64,000 nt of DNA from Oscillospiraceae bacterium (GTDB lineage: Bacteria > Bacillota > Clostridia > Oscillospirales > Oscillospiraceae), in the NCBI GenBank assembly GCA_016293865.1, contig JAEDDG010000005.1:21768-85767 (forward strand), given 5' to 3'. A program made the position numbers and the translations under genes. Position 1 is the first letter of the stretch, and every line of letters begins with the position of its first letter. The notes under the pieces were generated by a model. That model did not search any database, was not told the DNA's origin, and saw only the letters and a list, made by a program, of their open reading frames with translations. Below, piece by piece: positions 16,035 through 25,367 of this stretch.

Positions 16035-16853
16035 TCACACCAGAATCACATGCGGCTTGACATCCGGGTCGTGGTTTGCCACCGACTCAATGCAATTCGG
16101 CCGCATACTCATATCCCGGATCCACATCAGTGCCCGGGCCGCTTTCCCTGTGGAACGGGTCATTCCCGGCAGACGGATGTCCTTCCACGCCTGTGCAGAA
16201 TATCCGCCGTCCGAATATAAAAGCGCATATTTGCCGTCCCGCTGCACTGTCATGGCCGCCAGTCCGGCCGAGTGGCCGGAAATGTCGGTCAGAAGAACCG
16301 ACCCGTCGCCGAAAAGGTCAAAATAGGCGCTGAACGGGCCATAGTCCGGCTCTGAAAACCTGAAAGTCTTTAACGGCACGCCGTCCCACATGCTGCTGCG
16401 GTACCGGAACGGGCTGCGTTTCGCATCGTTGATCTCATTGCGGCTGACAAGCACGTTTTTGGCCCCGCCCAGCATCTTCAGCCCGCTGACATGGTCGCAG
16501 TCCAGGTGGCTCAGAATCACATAATCAAGATCCGCCGGCAGAATGTTCATGGCTGCCAGCTGTTCATCCACCGCCTGTCCCGGCGGCAGCTGCGCCTGAT
16601 TCACCCGGCAGAGGATCCGGCCCATGTGGCGTTTCTGATTCTCGCGTACCTGCCGGCTCCAGCCCGTATCAAAAAGGATCAACCCCTTTGGATGCTCAAT
16701 CAGATAGGCGCTCACCGGCAGCCAAACCCGGTTGTTCTTTCTGCGCAGAAAGCCGGTATAGGCCAGACGGCGCCGGGCAACAGTTGCATCCGGCAGCGCC
16801 GGATCCACGCATACGCTGCCGCAATGCAGAATGTGTATCTTTATCTGTTCCAT
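16035..16853 (-). CDS. Metallo-beta-lactamase fold hydrolase, AHL-lactonase-like
   Basis: Zinc hydrolase of the N-acyl homoserine lactonase-like branch of the metallo-beta-lactamase superfamily. SHLDCDHVSG (residues 115-124) is the metal-binding motif in the HxDxDH form; the second ligand is Asp118 where AiiA has His. LFDTGW is the first core strand, TDISGHSAG supplies the third His, and ANHDPDV carries the last. The length of 272 residues fits. There is no signal peptide. The gene has its own promoter (16930-16958). Lactonase activity is only a family-level guess, and other small cyclic esters are equally possible. Confidence 0.78.
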   Translation of the reverse strand: MEQIKIHILHCGSVCVDPALPDATVARRRLAYTGFLRRKNNRVWLPVSAYLIEHPKGLILFDTGWSRQVRENQKRHMGRILCRVNQAQLPPGQAVDEQLAAMNILPADLDYVILSHLDCDHVSGLKMLGGAKNVLVSRNEINDAKRSPFRYRSSMWDGVPLKTFRFSEPDYGPFSAYFDLFGDGSVLLTDISGHSAGLAAMTVQRDGKYALLYSDGGYSAQAWKDIRLPGMTRSTGKAARALMWIRDMSMRPNCIESVANHDPDVKPHVILV

Positions 16854-16929
16854 AATTCAAAGCAGCTCCTATGGTCAGGTGCGTTCTGCGGATATTCGCA
16901 TTGCACCATTACACTAATAATAATATAAC

Positions 16930-16958
16930 ATAATAAAAAATATCTGTCCTGCCGTCAA
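16930..16958 (-). promoter_or_regulatory. Promoter of the metallo-hydrolase gene
   Basis: TTGACG (16953-16958), a 17-base spacer and TATTAT (16930-16935), each 5 of 6 to consensus. Confidence 0.7.
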
Positions 16959-17041
16959 GAAGAAAACGCGCCCGGGCAGGATATCCGGTGCACTTCCTGA
17001 CAGATTCAGCCATCATCCCTGTTTGATGTCCTGTCAGATCG

Positions 17042-17069
17042 TTGACTTTCCGGCAGGCAAACATATACT
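17042..17069 (+). promoter_or_regulatory. Promoter of the large SLH protein gene
   Basis: TTGACT and TATACT (both 5 of 6) are 16 bases apart and give a leader of about 50 bases before the ATG at 17128. Confidence 0.7.
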
Positions 17070-17127
17070 TTTAAATTATACCTGTTTGTGCATCTGGACA
17101 AAAATCTTTGCTTTTCAGGAGGCCATT

Positions 17128-20100
17128 ATGAAGAAATTAACAGCGTTATTTTTATCAGTGCTGCTTCTGTTTTCTCTTCTGCCGGCTTCGGTGCTGGCTG
17201 CAGGGGAAACGCTGGCAGCAGTCTCTCTGTCCGGACCCGGCGCCACGCTGGTGCAAGGTGAATCCTCCGCACTGACCGCTGCTCTCACCGGCAGCGAAGG
17301 CGGCGCCTATTCCGGTTCCGTGGATCTCAAATACGAGAGCACCAACGACTATATTGCCACAGTTGACGGCAGCGGAAAAATCACCGGAAAACATCCCGGT
17401 TCCGTCACCTTCATTGTCACTGCTGCGGCAGACGGCGTCACTGTCAGCGATACATATACCATTCAGGTGGTGGCCGGGTTCACAGGCTGCACCTTTGAGG
17501 ACACCGCTGTCGGTTCGCTGCCCGGCGCCTTCACCGGCGCATCCGCCAGCGTTCAGCAGGAATCCGCCTCCAACCGCGCGCTGAATATCCCCGCGGACTC
17601 CTTCGTGGAATACGCATTTTCCGGCAGCCGCGCAACCATTGATTTCGACATCTGGGCTGCTTCCGCCGTCAGCATAAAGGTGGAATTCCTCAGCGGCGCA
17701 ACCGTTCTGGCCGCATATCAGGCGGAATGCTCCACCGCGCCCGGCGCATGGCATTTTGAAGCGGATGCCGACGGCAGCGTGCTTCTGGTCAGCGTCGACG
17801 GCACATACAAGGCGCCCATCGCGCTGAATACCGCGGCAGACAAGGTGCGGATCTCCGCAGCCGGAGCCGCCGTATGGGTTGACAACTTCGACTGCCGCTC
17901 CGGCATTTACACGGATGCCATCGATTTTGAAAAGATGACCGTGGGTGAAGCGCCCACTGGCTTTTCCAACCTTGTCCAGACCTCTGTCACAGACACGAAT
18001 GCATTTGAAAGCAGACAGTCCATGATGGTCAACGACGCCAGCGCCTCCCAGGCCGGCTCCGCCCGGCTGACCGGCGTAAAGAGCGCGGCGCAGACCATTG
18101 ATTTTGACCTGTATTTTGAAAGCGCCTCCTCCGGCGGCGGCGTTTCCATGAAAATTCTCAACGGCGGCATTTCCAACGCCAATACCGCATTCTGGATTCG
18201 CTTTTATAACGGCTCCATCCACGCTTACACCGGCAGCTGGAACACCATCGGCACCGGCGTACCCTATAAAAAGTGGATAAACGTACATATTGAGGCCCCT
18301 GTCGACGGCAGCGCGCAGATTTACATTGACGGCGCCCTGGCTGCCGTCTGCCCGCGTACAGACTCCGGCACTGCTGCTTACGGCGGCAATGCCAAAACAC
18401 AGATTGACAGCTATCTGTTCTTCACCGGCGGCAACGCATCCACCGGCGACCTGTATTATGTGGACAACCTGAGCATCCGCCCGGCAGCTGTCAAGCTGGA
18501 TGAAACGCCCTCCCTTGTGGAGACCACTGTCAGCGAACGCGTCAGCATCGCACTGAACTCCGAGCCCGTCCTGAAAGATGACGGCACGCCTTATGACGTG
18601 GACTATATCAACGAGGACTACGCCGACGGCTTCGGCTGGGCGCAGATTCCGTTCCTGTTCGTTGACAGCGGCTATGACACCGCATACATCAACTACTCCC
18701 GTCACAGAGACGTCACCATGGACGATCCCATCGACTCTGTGAAAATTTACGATACAGACACCATCACAGATGCACTGGATAAAGGGATTACCGACCTGAC
18801 CGACAAATACGATGCCATGAAAACGGATTACGATCTGTTCCTCATGAGCATGACGGAGATCAAAACCGGTCCTTACGCCGGCTGCTGCTTTGCGCAGAAC
18901 TACATTCCCTACTTCACCGGGAAAAACACAGCCTCCACTGTCAGCTGGATCGTGGATCCGGCCGACGGCAGCTGGACCAAAATCAACGGCACCCTCACGC
19001 TGAGCGATAAAGTATTCAATGTCACCGGTCCGATCTCCGGTGTCAACTGGTTCCCCATTGTTTTCTCCAAGGGCATTGAAATTCTGGACGACGGCACAAT
19101 TCTCCAGACAATGTACGGCAACAACAAGGCCATTCTGGTGGAGAGCACTGACTGGGGCAAAACCTGGACGCTGCGCTCTGTGATTGCAGAAAACAACAGC
19201 GGCGACAAGAATACCGACGGCAGCACCCTGGCTTTCTATGAGCCGAACCTGCAGCGCTGCGCAGACGGTACGCTTCTCAGCGTCATCCGCACCGGCAGCA
19301 ATCTGCCGCTGTACCAGGCCCGCTCCAGCGACAACGGTCTGACCTGGAGCAGCTATGAGCTTCTGCCCGGCATCGGCACCACCGTTGTGGGCAGCATTTA
19401 CCCGCAGAGCGTGCTTCTGGACAACGGCATCCTGGTCCTGACCACCGGCCGGCCGGGCAACTCCATCCTTCTTTCCCTGGACGGCAGCGGCCGCAACTGG
19501 GGCTACGCCACCTCCACCATGGTGCCGGCCATCGGAGAATCCACCACCGGCAACACCAGTATTGCAAAAATTTCCGGGAACAGCGTCCTGATCGTCGGCG
19601 ACCGCGGCTTTGTCCAGGACAAGGAAGCAGGCATCTGGGCAGTGACTGCGGACATCACCCGCCGCAGCACAGAATCCGCTGAAATAGACTTTGCCTATCT
19701 CAACGCCTCTGAGACACTTGTTCCCCTGTCAGGCACCATGCAGCTGTCTCCGGGCAGCATCATCGACACCAACGGCAACGCCATCCCGTTGTCTGACTGC
19801 ACAGTGTCCTACTACTCCCTGCAGCCGGAGATCGCCGGCGCCGCGGAAAACGGTGTCATCACCGCCAACGCTGTGGGTACTGCGGAGCTTGTGGCCGCTG
19901 TCACCTACAATGGCATAACCATCAACACAAACACGATTCCCATCAAAGTGGCTGACCCCGACGTGATCAAGGACGTCTCTGCCAAAGTAGAGGACTGGAC
20001 GATCGCTCCCGGCGCCAGCACCAATGTAATTGTGACCGCCCTCAATGAATTCGGCACAAAACTGGATGCCGCTGTCACCTATACCAGCCGGAACACGGAC

Positions 20101-21663
20101 GTGTTCACCGTCTCCGAGGACGGCGTTCTGACCGGTGTTGCCCCTGGTGTTTCCGCCGTGGACGTGACTGTTTCCTATAAGGGACAGACCATCAGCAAGA
20201 CCATCAACGTGATCATTGAGAGCAGCACCTGGTATCTGGACGCCTATGACGAGCTGGAGACCGGCGATGTTCTTCCCGGGACGCACACCCGCATCACCTC
20301 AACCGCAGGCATCATCACCGATGACCGGAGCTTCAGCGGGCCCAACAGCTTCTATGTCAAGGATGACATCACGTCTGCAGGCATTCAGCTGACCAGCTCC
20401 TTTGCTCCCGCTCAGGGCGCCGTCATCGAGTTTATGATGAACATTGAGCGGCTGGAGCATCTGGCCTCCATCGGCATCGGCTCCGGCAGAACCAACACCA
20501 ACAATGAATCCGCATGGTTCGCTTTCGCAACACCCAACTACTCCGGCGGCCCCATCCGCCTGCACAGCTACAACGGCAGCGGCTGGATAAACGTTTCCGG
20601 CAACATCGGCGCAGCCCTGAATGAATGGTTCAAGGTCCGGATTGAAATCACCGTGGATAAGCCCGCTCTTCTCTATGTGAACGACCAGCTGGTCACCAGC
20701 CTGTTCGTCGTCAAGAATCTGGACAGCATCGACCGTCTGCGCTTTACCACCGGCGGCGCCAGCTATGTGGACGACTGGTATTATATCGACGATCTGAAGG
20801 TCATGACCTTTAACGATCCGGACGCGCCGCGTCTGAGCTCTATCTGCAGCGGCGGCACCGTCATCCCCGGCTTTGATCCGGACGTGTTCAATTATCAGCT
20901 TCGTCTGCCGCTCAGCAGCCGGACCAGACAGATTTCCGCAACTGCAGCCAGCGACGGCGACACAGTCAGCATCGAAGGCACCCTGAACCACAGGATCATC
21001 ACCGTGACCGGAACGCACGGCGTAACCGTTTACACGCTGGACATCCAGTACATACCCGTCTCCGACGCCTCTGAAGGCGAGCCTCAGGATCAGCTGGTCT
21101 TCAGAGACGATGCCGCCGTCACCCGCTACATCGACGGTTATGCGGACGGTTCCTTCGGCATCAGAGGCAGCGTAACCCGGGCAGAACTGGCAACAATGCT
21201 CTATCGCCTGTCCGATACATCCAACGCGCTGAGATCCGGCATTCAGTTCACCGACGTCCCTGATGATTTCTGGGCCGCCGACGCCATTGATGTGATGACC
21301 AGCTATCAGATCTTCCTCTGGGAGGGCACTGCCTTTGAGCCCAACAAGCCCGCTACCCGCGCAGAGGTCACACGGGCGCTCGTTCTGCTCAGCGGTCTTG
21401 AGCCGCTGGAGACACCCAGCACCTTTACCGACTGCAGCGGCCACCCGCTGGACGGCTTTATCGCCGCAGCCCAGGCATACGGCATTGTGGACGGCTATGA
21501 TGACGGCTCCTTCAGGCCTGACGCCACCATTACCCGCAGTGAGGTCGTGGCCATCATCAACCGCACCATCGGCATGGCCGGCGAGGCAGGCGCATCCGTC
21601 TTTACAGACGTTGCTCCTGATTTCTGGGCGCTTGAGTACATCAACGCCGCCGCCATCCGCTGA
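17128..21663 (+). CDS. Large surface protein: Big-type, sialidase-like and SLH domains
   Basis: Predicted cell-wall-anchored protein of 1511 residues. A signal peptide ends near VLAAG (residue 25). A bacterial Ig-like (Big_2) module follows (about 28-115), then two lectin-like beta-sandwich regions with a YVDN motif. A beta-propeller-like stretch comes next, with Asp-boxes STDWGKTW and SSDNGLTW and a poorer one (SLDGSGRNW). Two more Big-type modules, a third lectin-like module, a cadherin-like module and three SLH repeats close the protein. The Asp-boxes and RxGSN context suggest a sialidase or other glycan-binding propeller. I chose ATG 17128 because AGGAGG precedes it and it gives a clean signal peptide. 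A fourth SLH unit is cut short by the stop, which is common at the ends of SLH proteins. Confidence 0.85.
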   Translation: MKKLTALFLSVLLLFSLLPASVLAAGETLAAVSLSGPGATLVQGESSALTAALTGSEGGAYSGSVDLKYESTNDYIATVDGSGKITGKHPGSVTFIVTAAADGVTVSDTYTIQVVAGFTGCTFEDTAVGSLPGAFTGASASVQQESASNRALNIPADSFVEYAFSGSRATIDFDIWAASAVSIKVEFLSGATVLAAYQAECSTAPGAWHFEADADGSVLLVSVDGTYKAPIALNTAADKVRISAAGAAVWVDNFDCRSGIYTDAIDFEKMTVGEAPTGFSNLVQTSVTDTNAFESRQSMMVNDASASQAGSARLTGVKSAAQTIDFDLYFESASSGGGVSMKILNGGISNANTAFWIRFYNGSIHAYTGSWNTIGTGVPYKKWINVHIEAPVDGSAQIYIDGALAAVCPRTDSGTAAYGGNAKTQIDSYLFFTGGNASTGDLYYVDNLSIRPAAVKLDETPSLVETTVSERVSIALNSEPVLKDDGTPYDVDYINEDYADGFGWAQIPFLFVDSGYDTAYINYSRHRDVTMDDPIDSVKIYDTDTITDALDKGITDLTDKYDAMKTDYDLFLMSMTEIKTGPYAGCCFAQNYIPYFTGKNTASTVSWIVDPADGSWTKINGTLTLSDKVFNVTGPISGVNWFPIVFSKGIEILDDGTILQTMYGNNKAILVESTDWGKTWTLRSVIAENNSGDKNTDGSTLAFYEPNLQRCADGTLLSVIRTGSNLPLYQARSSDNGLTWSSYELLPGIGTTVVGSIYPQSVLLDNGILVLTTGRPGNSILLSLDGSGRNWGYATSTMVPAIGESTTGNTSIAKISGNSVLIVGDRGFVQDKEAGIWAVTADITRRSTESAEIDFAYLNASETLVPLSGTMQLSPGSIIDTNGNAIPLSDCTVSYYSLQPEIAGAAENGVITANAVGTAELVAAVTYNGITINTNTIPIKVADPDVIKDVSAKVEDWTIAPGASTNVIVTALNEFGTKLDAAVTYTSRNTDVFTVSEDGVLTGVAPGVSAVDVTVSYKGQTISKTINVIIESSTWYLDAYDELETGDVLPGTHTRITSTAGIITDDRSFSGPNSFYVKDDITSAGIQLTSSFAPAQGAVIEFMMNIERLEHLASIGIGSGRTNTNNESAWFAFATPNYSGGPIRLHSYNGSGWINVSGNIGAALNEWFKVRIEITVDKPALLYVNDQLVTSLFVVKNLDSIDRLRFTTGGASYVDDWYYIDDLKVMTFNDPDAPRLSSICSGGTVIPGFDPDVFNYQLRLPLSSRTRQISATAASDGDTVSIEGTLNHRIITVTGTHGVTVYTLDIQYIPVSDASEGEPQDQLVFRDDAAVTRYIDGYADGSFGIRGSVTRAELATMLYRLSDTSNALRSGIQFTDVPDDFWAADAIDVMTSYQIFLWEGTAFEPNKPATRAEVTRALVLLSGLEPLETPSTFTDCSGHPLDGFIAAAQAYGIVDGYDDGSFRPDATITRSEVVAIINRTIGMAGEAGASVFTDVAPDFWALEYINAAAIR

Positions 21664-21679
21664 GCTTTCCGTACATACA

Positions 21680-21710
21680 AACCCCCGGCACACATTGTGT
21701 GCCGGGGGTT
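21680..21710. terminator. Bidirectional terminator after the large SLH gene
   Basis: A perfect 14-bp stem with a 3-base loop is followed by TTTTCTG on the plus strand. It also lies between two convergent genes. Confidence 0.92.
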
Positions 21711-21731
21711 TTCTGTTTCATGACGCTGCCT

Positions 21732-22877
21732 TTACAGGCCGAACACATGCAGGGCCTCCTGCATATTGCTGCGGATTTCCACGCCGAACGGGCAGCGTGT
21801 TTCGCACTGGCCGCAGCCGATGCAGTCTCCCGCATGGCTTTTCAGGGCTGCATAATGCTCCCGCACCGTTTCCGGCACGGCGCCCTGCGCGCGGCAGAGG
21901 TTCAGGAATTTCGTCACTGTCGCAACATCGATATTCTTTGGGCACGGCGCACAGTGGCCGCAGTACATACAGTGGCCCTTCCAGCTGATCCGCGGGAAAG
22001 CGGCCAATGCCGCGGCATAATCCCTCTGCTCCGGCGTGGCCGACTCATACTCCAGCGTCACGCGCAGGTCATCCAGGCTGCGCACACCGGAAAACACCGT
22101 GGCCACAGCCGGCCGGGTCAGCGCATAATGAATGCACTGGCTGGCTGTCAGCGCCATACCCGCCGGCGAATCCGCCGTCAGCAGGTCTCCGCCGCCGAAA
22201 GCCTTCATCACCGTAATGCCCACGCCCAGCCGCTGGCACGTTTCATACAAACGCTCGCGCTCCGGATCCATATTGACCAGCTCCCCGGCGTAGCTCTCAT
22301 CCGCCCACAGATCCTCGCAGTTTTCCGTGCCCGGCAGCAGATCATAGCAGGGATTCACCGAAAACATCAGCACGTCCACAAGTCCGCTTTCCACCGCGGC
22401 CAGCGCCGCGGCCGGGTTATGGCTGGAAAGGCCGATGCTGCGGATTCTGCCCGCCCTCTTCTGCTCCAGCGCATAGCGCATAACGCCGCCGTCCGCAATC
22501 TCCCGCCATGTATCCGGGGAATCCACATAGTGGATCATGCCGATGTCCACATAATCCGTTTTCAGGCGCTGCAGCAGGTCTTCAAAGGCCGTCCGCACCT
22601 CTCCGATGTCCCGGGACGCCTTGTACTGTCCGTCCTTCCAGACAGAGCACAGATGGCCCTGAATGATAAACTTCTCCCTGCGTCCCTCCAGGAACTGCCC
22701 GATCCGGCTGCGCAGCACCGGATCCGAACTGTACAGATCCATGCAGTTAATCCCGGCGTCCAGCGCCGCTTCAAACATGGCCCGCGCATTTTCTTCCGTC
22801 CCGCCGGCAAAGCCTTCACAGCCCAGGCCGATTTCACTGACCTGTATTCCCGTTTTTCCCAGCAAACGATACTGCAT
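21732..22877 (-). CDS. Aldo/keto reductase with two 4Fe-4S clusters
   Basis: NAD(P)H-dependent TIM-barrel reductase fused to a ferredoxin-like C-terminus. The N-terminal barrel starts with MQYRLLGKTGIQVSEIGLG and has the catalytic Asp-Tyr pair in CMDLYSSD. After about residue 290 come CMYCGHCAPCP and CIGCGQCETRCP, two classic cluster motifs, so it probably takes electrons from ferredoxin. ATG 22877 is chosen because GGAGG lies six bases upstream and the family N-terminus begins there. It follows the FGGY kinase on the same strand, but a terminator lies between them, so co-transcription would need read-through. The substrate is unknown; a sugar-derived aldehyde would fit the neighbourhood. Confidence 0.9.
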   Translation of the reverse strand: MQYRLLGKTGIQVSEIGLGCEGFAGGTEENARAMFEAALDAGINCMDLYSSDPVLRSRIGQFLEGRREKFIIQGHLCSVWKDGQYKASRDIGEVRTAFEDLLQRLKTDYVDIGMIHYVDSPDTWREIADGGVMRYALEQKRAGRIRSIGLSSHNPAAALAAVESGLVDVLMFSVNPCYDLLPGTENCEDLWADESYAGELVNMDPERERLYETCQRLGVGITVMKAFGGGDLLTADSPAGMALTASQCIHYALTRPAVATVFSGVRSLDDLRVTLEYESATPEQRDYAAALAAFPRISWKGHCMYCGHCAPCPKNIDVATVTKFLNLCRAQGAVPETVREHYAALKSHAGDCIGCGQCETRCPFGVEIRSNMQEALHVFGL

Positions 22878-22944
22878 TTTCTTCCTCCGTTTCACCGTAC
22901 CGCAATCATTTCCCCGGCGCACATGGTGCCGGGCGCCGGTTCAA

Positions 22945-22974
22945 AAAGCGGGATACCGACCGGCATCCCGCTTT
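22945..22974 (-). terminator. Terminator after the FGGY kinase gene
   Basis: A 10-bp stem (22945-22954 with 22965-22974) is followed by five T on the minus strand. Confidence 0.82.
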
Positions 22975-22983
22975 GATCTGTTG

Positions 22984-24432
22984 TTACAGCTTTTTGCAGT
23001 ATTCGCGGAAGAGTGCGTCGTATTCCGGCTGCAGCTCGCTGGGAACGGTGTCCCGGCTGTCTGCCAGCATCGGCTCGCCGAATGCCTCCCAATCCAGTCC
23101 GCAGGCCTTGGCCGCCAGACGGGCGGCGCCCAGGTTCCCCATTTCCGCATATGCATAGCTATGTACCGTGCAGCCGGTCACTTCCGCCAGGATCCGGCAG
23201 ACGATGGCGCCCTTGCTGCCGCCGGAAAATGCGTTGATCTGCTGGATCTTGCCCACCAGAACTTCGGCAGCTTCCAGGTTCAGCCGGCTTTCATACGCAA
23301 TACCCTCATACACAGAGCGGATCAGGTCAGCACGGGTGGTGTGCAGGGCCAGACCGGTATATCCGCCGGCAGGCGTTCCGCTCTCATGATGCGGCGTGCC
23401 TCTTCCGGCCAGGAAGGGATAGAAGAACGCGCCGCCGCTGCCGGGAGCCGCTTTTTCCGCTTCCACATTCATGTCCACATAGGACAGGCCGGGACACACA
23501 TTGTCACGGCACCACTTGATGGCGCCGCCCACAGTATTGATGCAGCCCTCAAGAACCCACTTATTGGGCTCAACATGGGGGCAGAGCGTCAGCGCACGGT
23601 CGGGGTGTGCCTTGGGCGCATCCAGCAGGAACTCAAACGCGCCGCAGGTGCCCATGGAGAAGGTGACAACGCCGGGCGCAATTTTTGCGCCGAATGCGGC
23701 AACCTTCTGATCCTGTCCGCCCACCGCCACGATGCAGTCCGTCGTCAGACCGCAGGCTGCGGCAGCCTCGGCCGTCAGATGTCCGGCAGATTCACCGGCC
23801 CATTTAATCTCCGGCAGAAGCGATTTCTTCACGCCGGCGGCCGCAATGATTTCATCATCCCAGGCGGCGTCCGCCAGAGAATAGCACATTCCGCCTGCAG
23901 CCATGGAGTGATCCGTCACCACATTGCCCGTCAGCTTCATGGTCACGAAGTCCATCGGCATCAAGAACCAGCGCGCCTTTTCATAGATTTCCGGCATATT
24001 GTCCTTGAACCACATGAGCTTTGTGATGCTGTATGCCGGAGAATGGCCGTCCTTGCCGGTCGTATGGAAAATCCGGTCAACGCTGACCGCGTCGGTCAGC
24101 CGCTTCAGCTGTTCCACCGGCCGGTTGTCCATCCAGTTGATGGCGTTGGCCATGGCCTTCTGATCCTCGGACACCGGCACCAGCGTGATGCCCTGGGAGG
24201 AGATGGAAAGGCCTACAATATCCCTGGGATCCACGCCGCTTTTCTGTACGGCGTTGCGGATCACCATGGCGGAGTCCGTAAACCACTGCTCGGCATCCTG
24301 CTCAAGGTAACCGGGCTGCGGCATCAGCAAAGTACGCTCAACCGCATCGTCCGCCACAGGTCTGCCCGTTTCGTCAAACATGGTGGCTTTGATTGTCGTC
24401 GTGCCCAGGTCCAGGCCAAATACATATTTCAT
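22984..24432 (-). CDS. FGGY-family carbohydrate kinase (xylulokinase-like)
   Basis: Phosphorylates a sugar or polyol with ATP. The N-terminal ATPase-fold motif GLDLGTTTIKATMFD (phosphate 1), the central AVGGQDQKVAAFG with TFSMGTCGAFEF, and the C-terminal FSGGSKGAIVCRILAEVTG (adenosine site) are all intact. The length of 482 residues suits xylulokinase, but the substrate loop does not clearly match D-xylulose. ATG 24432 is used because AGAGGA lies eight bases upstream. It has its own promoter (24493-24521) and sits downstream of YjbQ and the TIM-like isomerase. The combination with a TIM-family isomerase recalls erythritol/threitol pathways, where an FGGY kinase makes a tetritol phosphate; this is inference. 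Confidence 0.9.
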   Translation of the reverse strand: MKYVFGLDLGTTTIKATMFDETGRPVADDAVERTLLMPQPGYLEQDAEQWFTDSAMVIRNAVQKSGVDPRDIVGLSISSQGITLVPVSEDQKAMANAINWMDNRPVEQLKRLTDAVSVDRIFHTTGKDGHSPAYSITKLMWFKDNMPEIYEKARWFLMPMDFVTMKLTGNVVTDHSMAAGGMCYSLADAAWDDEIIAAAGVKKSLLPEIKWAGESAGHLTAEAAAACGLTTDCIVAVGGQDQKVAAFGAKIAPGVVTFSMGTCGAFEFLLDAPKAHPDRALTLCPHVEPNKWVLEGCINTVGGAIKWCRDNVCPGLSYVDMNVEAEKAAPGSGGAFFYPFLAGRGTPHHESGTPAGGYTGLALHTTRADLIRSVYEGIAYESRLNLEAAEVLVGKIQQINAFSGGSKGAIVCRILAEVTGCTVHSYAYAEMGNLGAARLAAKACGLDWEAFGEPMLADSRDTVPSELQPEYDALFREYCKKL

Positions 24433-24492
24433 AACCGTATTCCTCTTGTCGTTAAGAATTTCATGCGCAGACGCGCCTGTACAATATATTTT

Positions 24493-24521
24493 ATCATACA
24501 TGATTGCGCCGGGAAAGTAAA
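24493..24521 (-). promoter_or_regulatory. Promoter of the FGGY kinase gene
   Basis: TTTACT (24516-24521), a 17-base spacer and TATGAT (24493-24498). Confidence 0.7.
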
Positions 24522-24592
24522 CACAATTTCTCTGTTTCCGCCGCGGAAAGGCCGTGCCGCCGGGACGGCCGCGGTTATTTGAACAGAAAAAA

Positions 24593-24619
24593 TCCGGAGC
24601 CTTTTGAAAAGGCTCCGGA
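24593..24619 (-). terminator. Terminator of the isomerase-yjbQ operon
   Basis: A near-perfect 27-base palindromic stem is followed by six T on the minus strand. Confidence 0.9.
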
Positions 24620-24662
24620 CAATTCGTTCCAGAGAAAACGGTGAACCGCAGCCGGTATCAGC

Positions 24663-25283
24663 TTATCTCTTCTTCCACTCGTCGAACTGCTCCATGTAAG
24701 CAGTCTCTTCTTCGGGGAACTTGCGCAGAGTATTGATCACTTCGCCGTTGTTGTACTTGCGGGACTCGACATCCTCAGTGGTACCCATAACGGTGACGTT
24801 CAGCTGACGATGACGGGCGCGGACATGGTCCCAGTCAATGAAGTAAACGTGTGCAAATTCGCCGCCGTCCAGCTTGCCGTCCTTGATGGTCATGGTCTCG
24901 CTGCGGCCGAAGAACACGCTGCGGAGGTGACCGTCAGTGTTCATGGAGGTGTAGTTGCCGGGCTCGCCGACATGACGGCCGAACTGTGCATGGACAGGGC
25001 CGGGGTGACGGTACTGATGCTCTTCAGCAAAATCAGGAATCAGCTTGCGCATGATGTCCAGCAGGTCATGCTGCAGGTACTCGAGGTCGAATGTGTCGAA
25101 ATCGTGGGAGCACTCCTGAACCATCACGGAGCAGGTCGTGTGATGAGAGGCGATGCAGCAGGTGCCGTTCTTAACGCCGGACTCTTCAACGATCTTCATA
25201 ATATCGGTGGTCACGTCATGGAAAGTGGGGATCCAGCCGCGGGACTGCAGTTCGAGTTCCTTCTGAACAACTTTGAATTCCAT
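24663..25283 (-). CDS. YjbQ/UPF0047 family protein
   Basis: Member of the YjbQ family, sometimes named secondary thiamine-phosphate synthase because some members weakly complement a thiE defect. SHHTTCSVMVQE holds the conserved His-His-Thr-Thr block, HGPVHAQF-like HPGPVHAQFGRH holds further His residues, and FIDWDHVRARHRQLNVTVMG is the family C-terminal signature. At 206 residues it is longer than the usual 130-140, with an insertion near residues 85-120 and a charged C-terminal tail of about 30 residues. It lies 84 bases downstream of the TIM-like gene on the same transcript. Its setting in a sugar regulon argues against a thiamine role and for an activity on a sugar phosphate or metabolite. 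Confidence 0.85.
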   Translation of the reverse strand: MEFKVVQKELELQSRGWIPTFHDVTTDIMKIVEESGVKNGTCCIASHHTTCSVMVQECSHDFDTFDLEYLQHDLLDIMRKLIPDFAEEHQYRHPGPVHAQFGRHVGEPGNYTSMNTDGHLRSVFFGRSETMTIKDGKLDGGEFAHVYFIDWDHVRARHRQLNVTVMGTTEDVESRKYNNGEVINTLRKFPEEETAYMEQFDEWKKR

Positions 25284-25367
25284 TGGTTTTTCCTCCTGTA
25301 AATGATTGTTTTTTCCTGAAAACAGGCGTATTCTGATTAAGTGTATTTCAAAGGATATTGCCTGTGC

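Noticed and set aside
21601..21663. Truncation of the large SLH protein at its fourth SLH repeat
   Set aside because: SLH proteins commonly end part-way into a terminal repeat, and a strong terminator follows directly, so I do not call a frameshift.
17155..21693. Several long minus-strand frames within the large SLH gene
   Set aside because: Antisense frames rich in Gly, Val and Asp; the plus-strand gene has promoter, ribosome site, signal peptide and domains.
21699..24582. Long plus-strand frames opposite the aldo/keto reductase and FGGY kinase genes
   Set aside because: Both opposite genes have complete family motifs; the plus frames have none.
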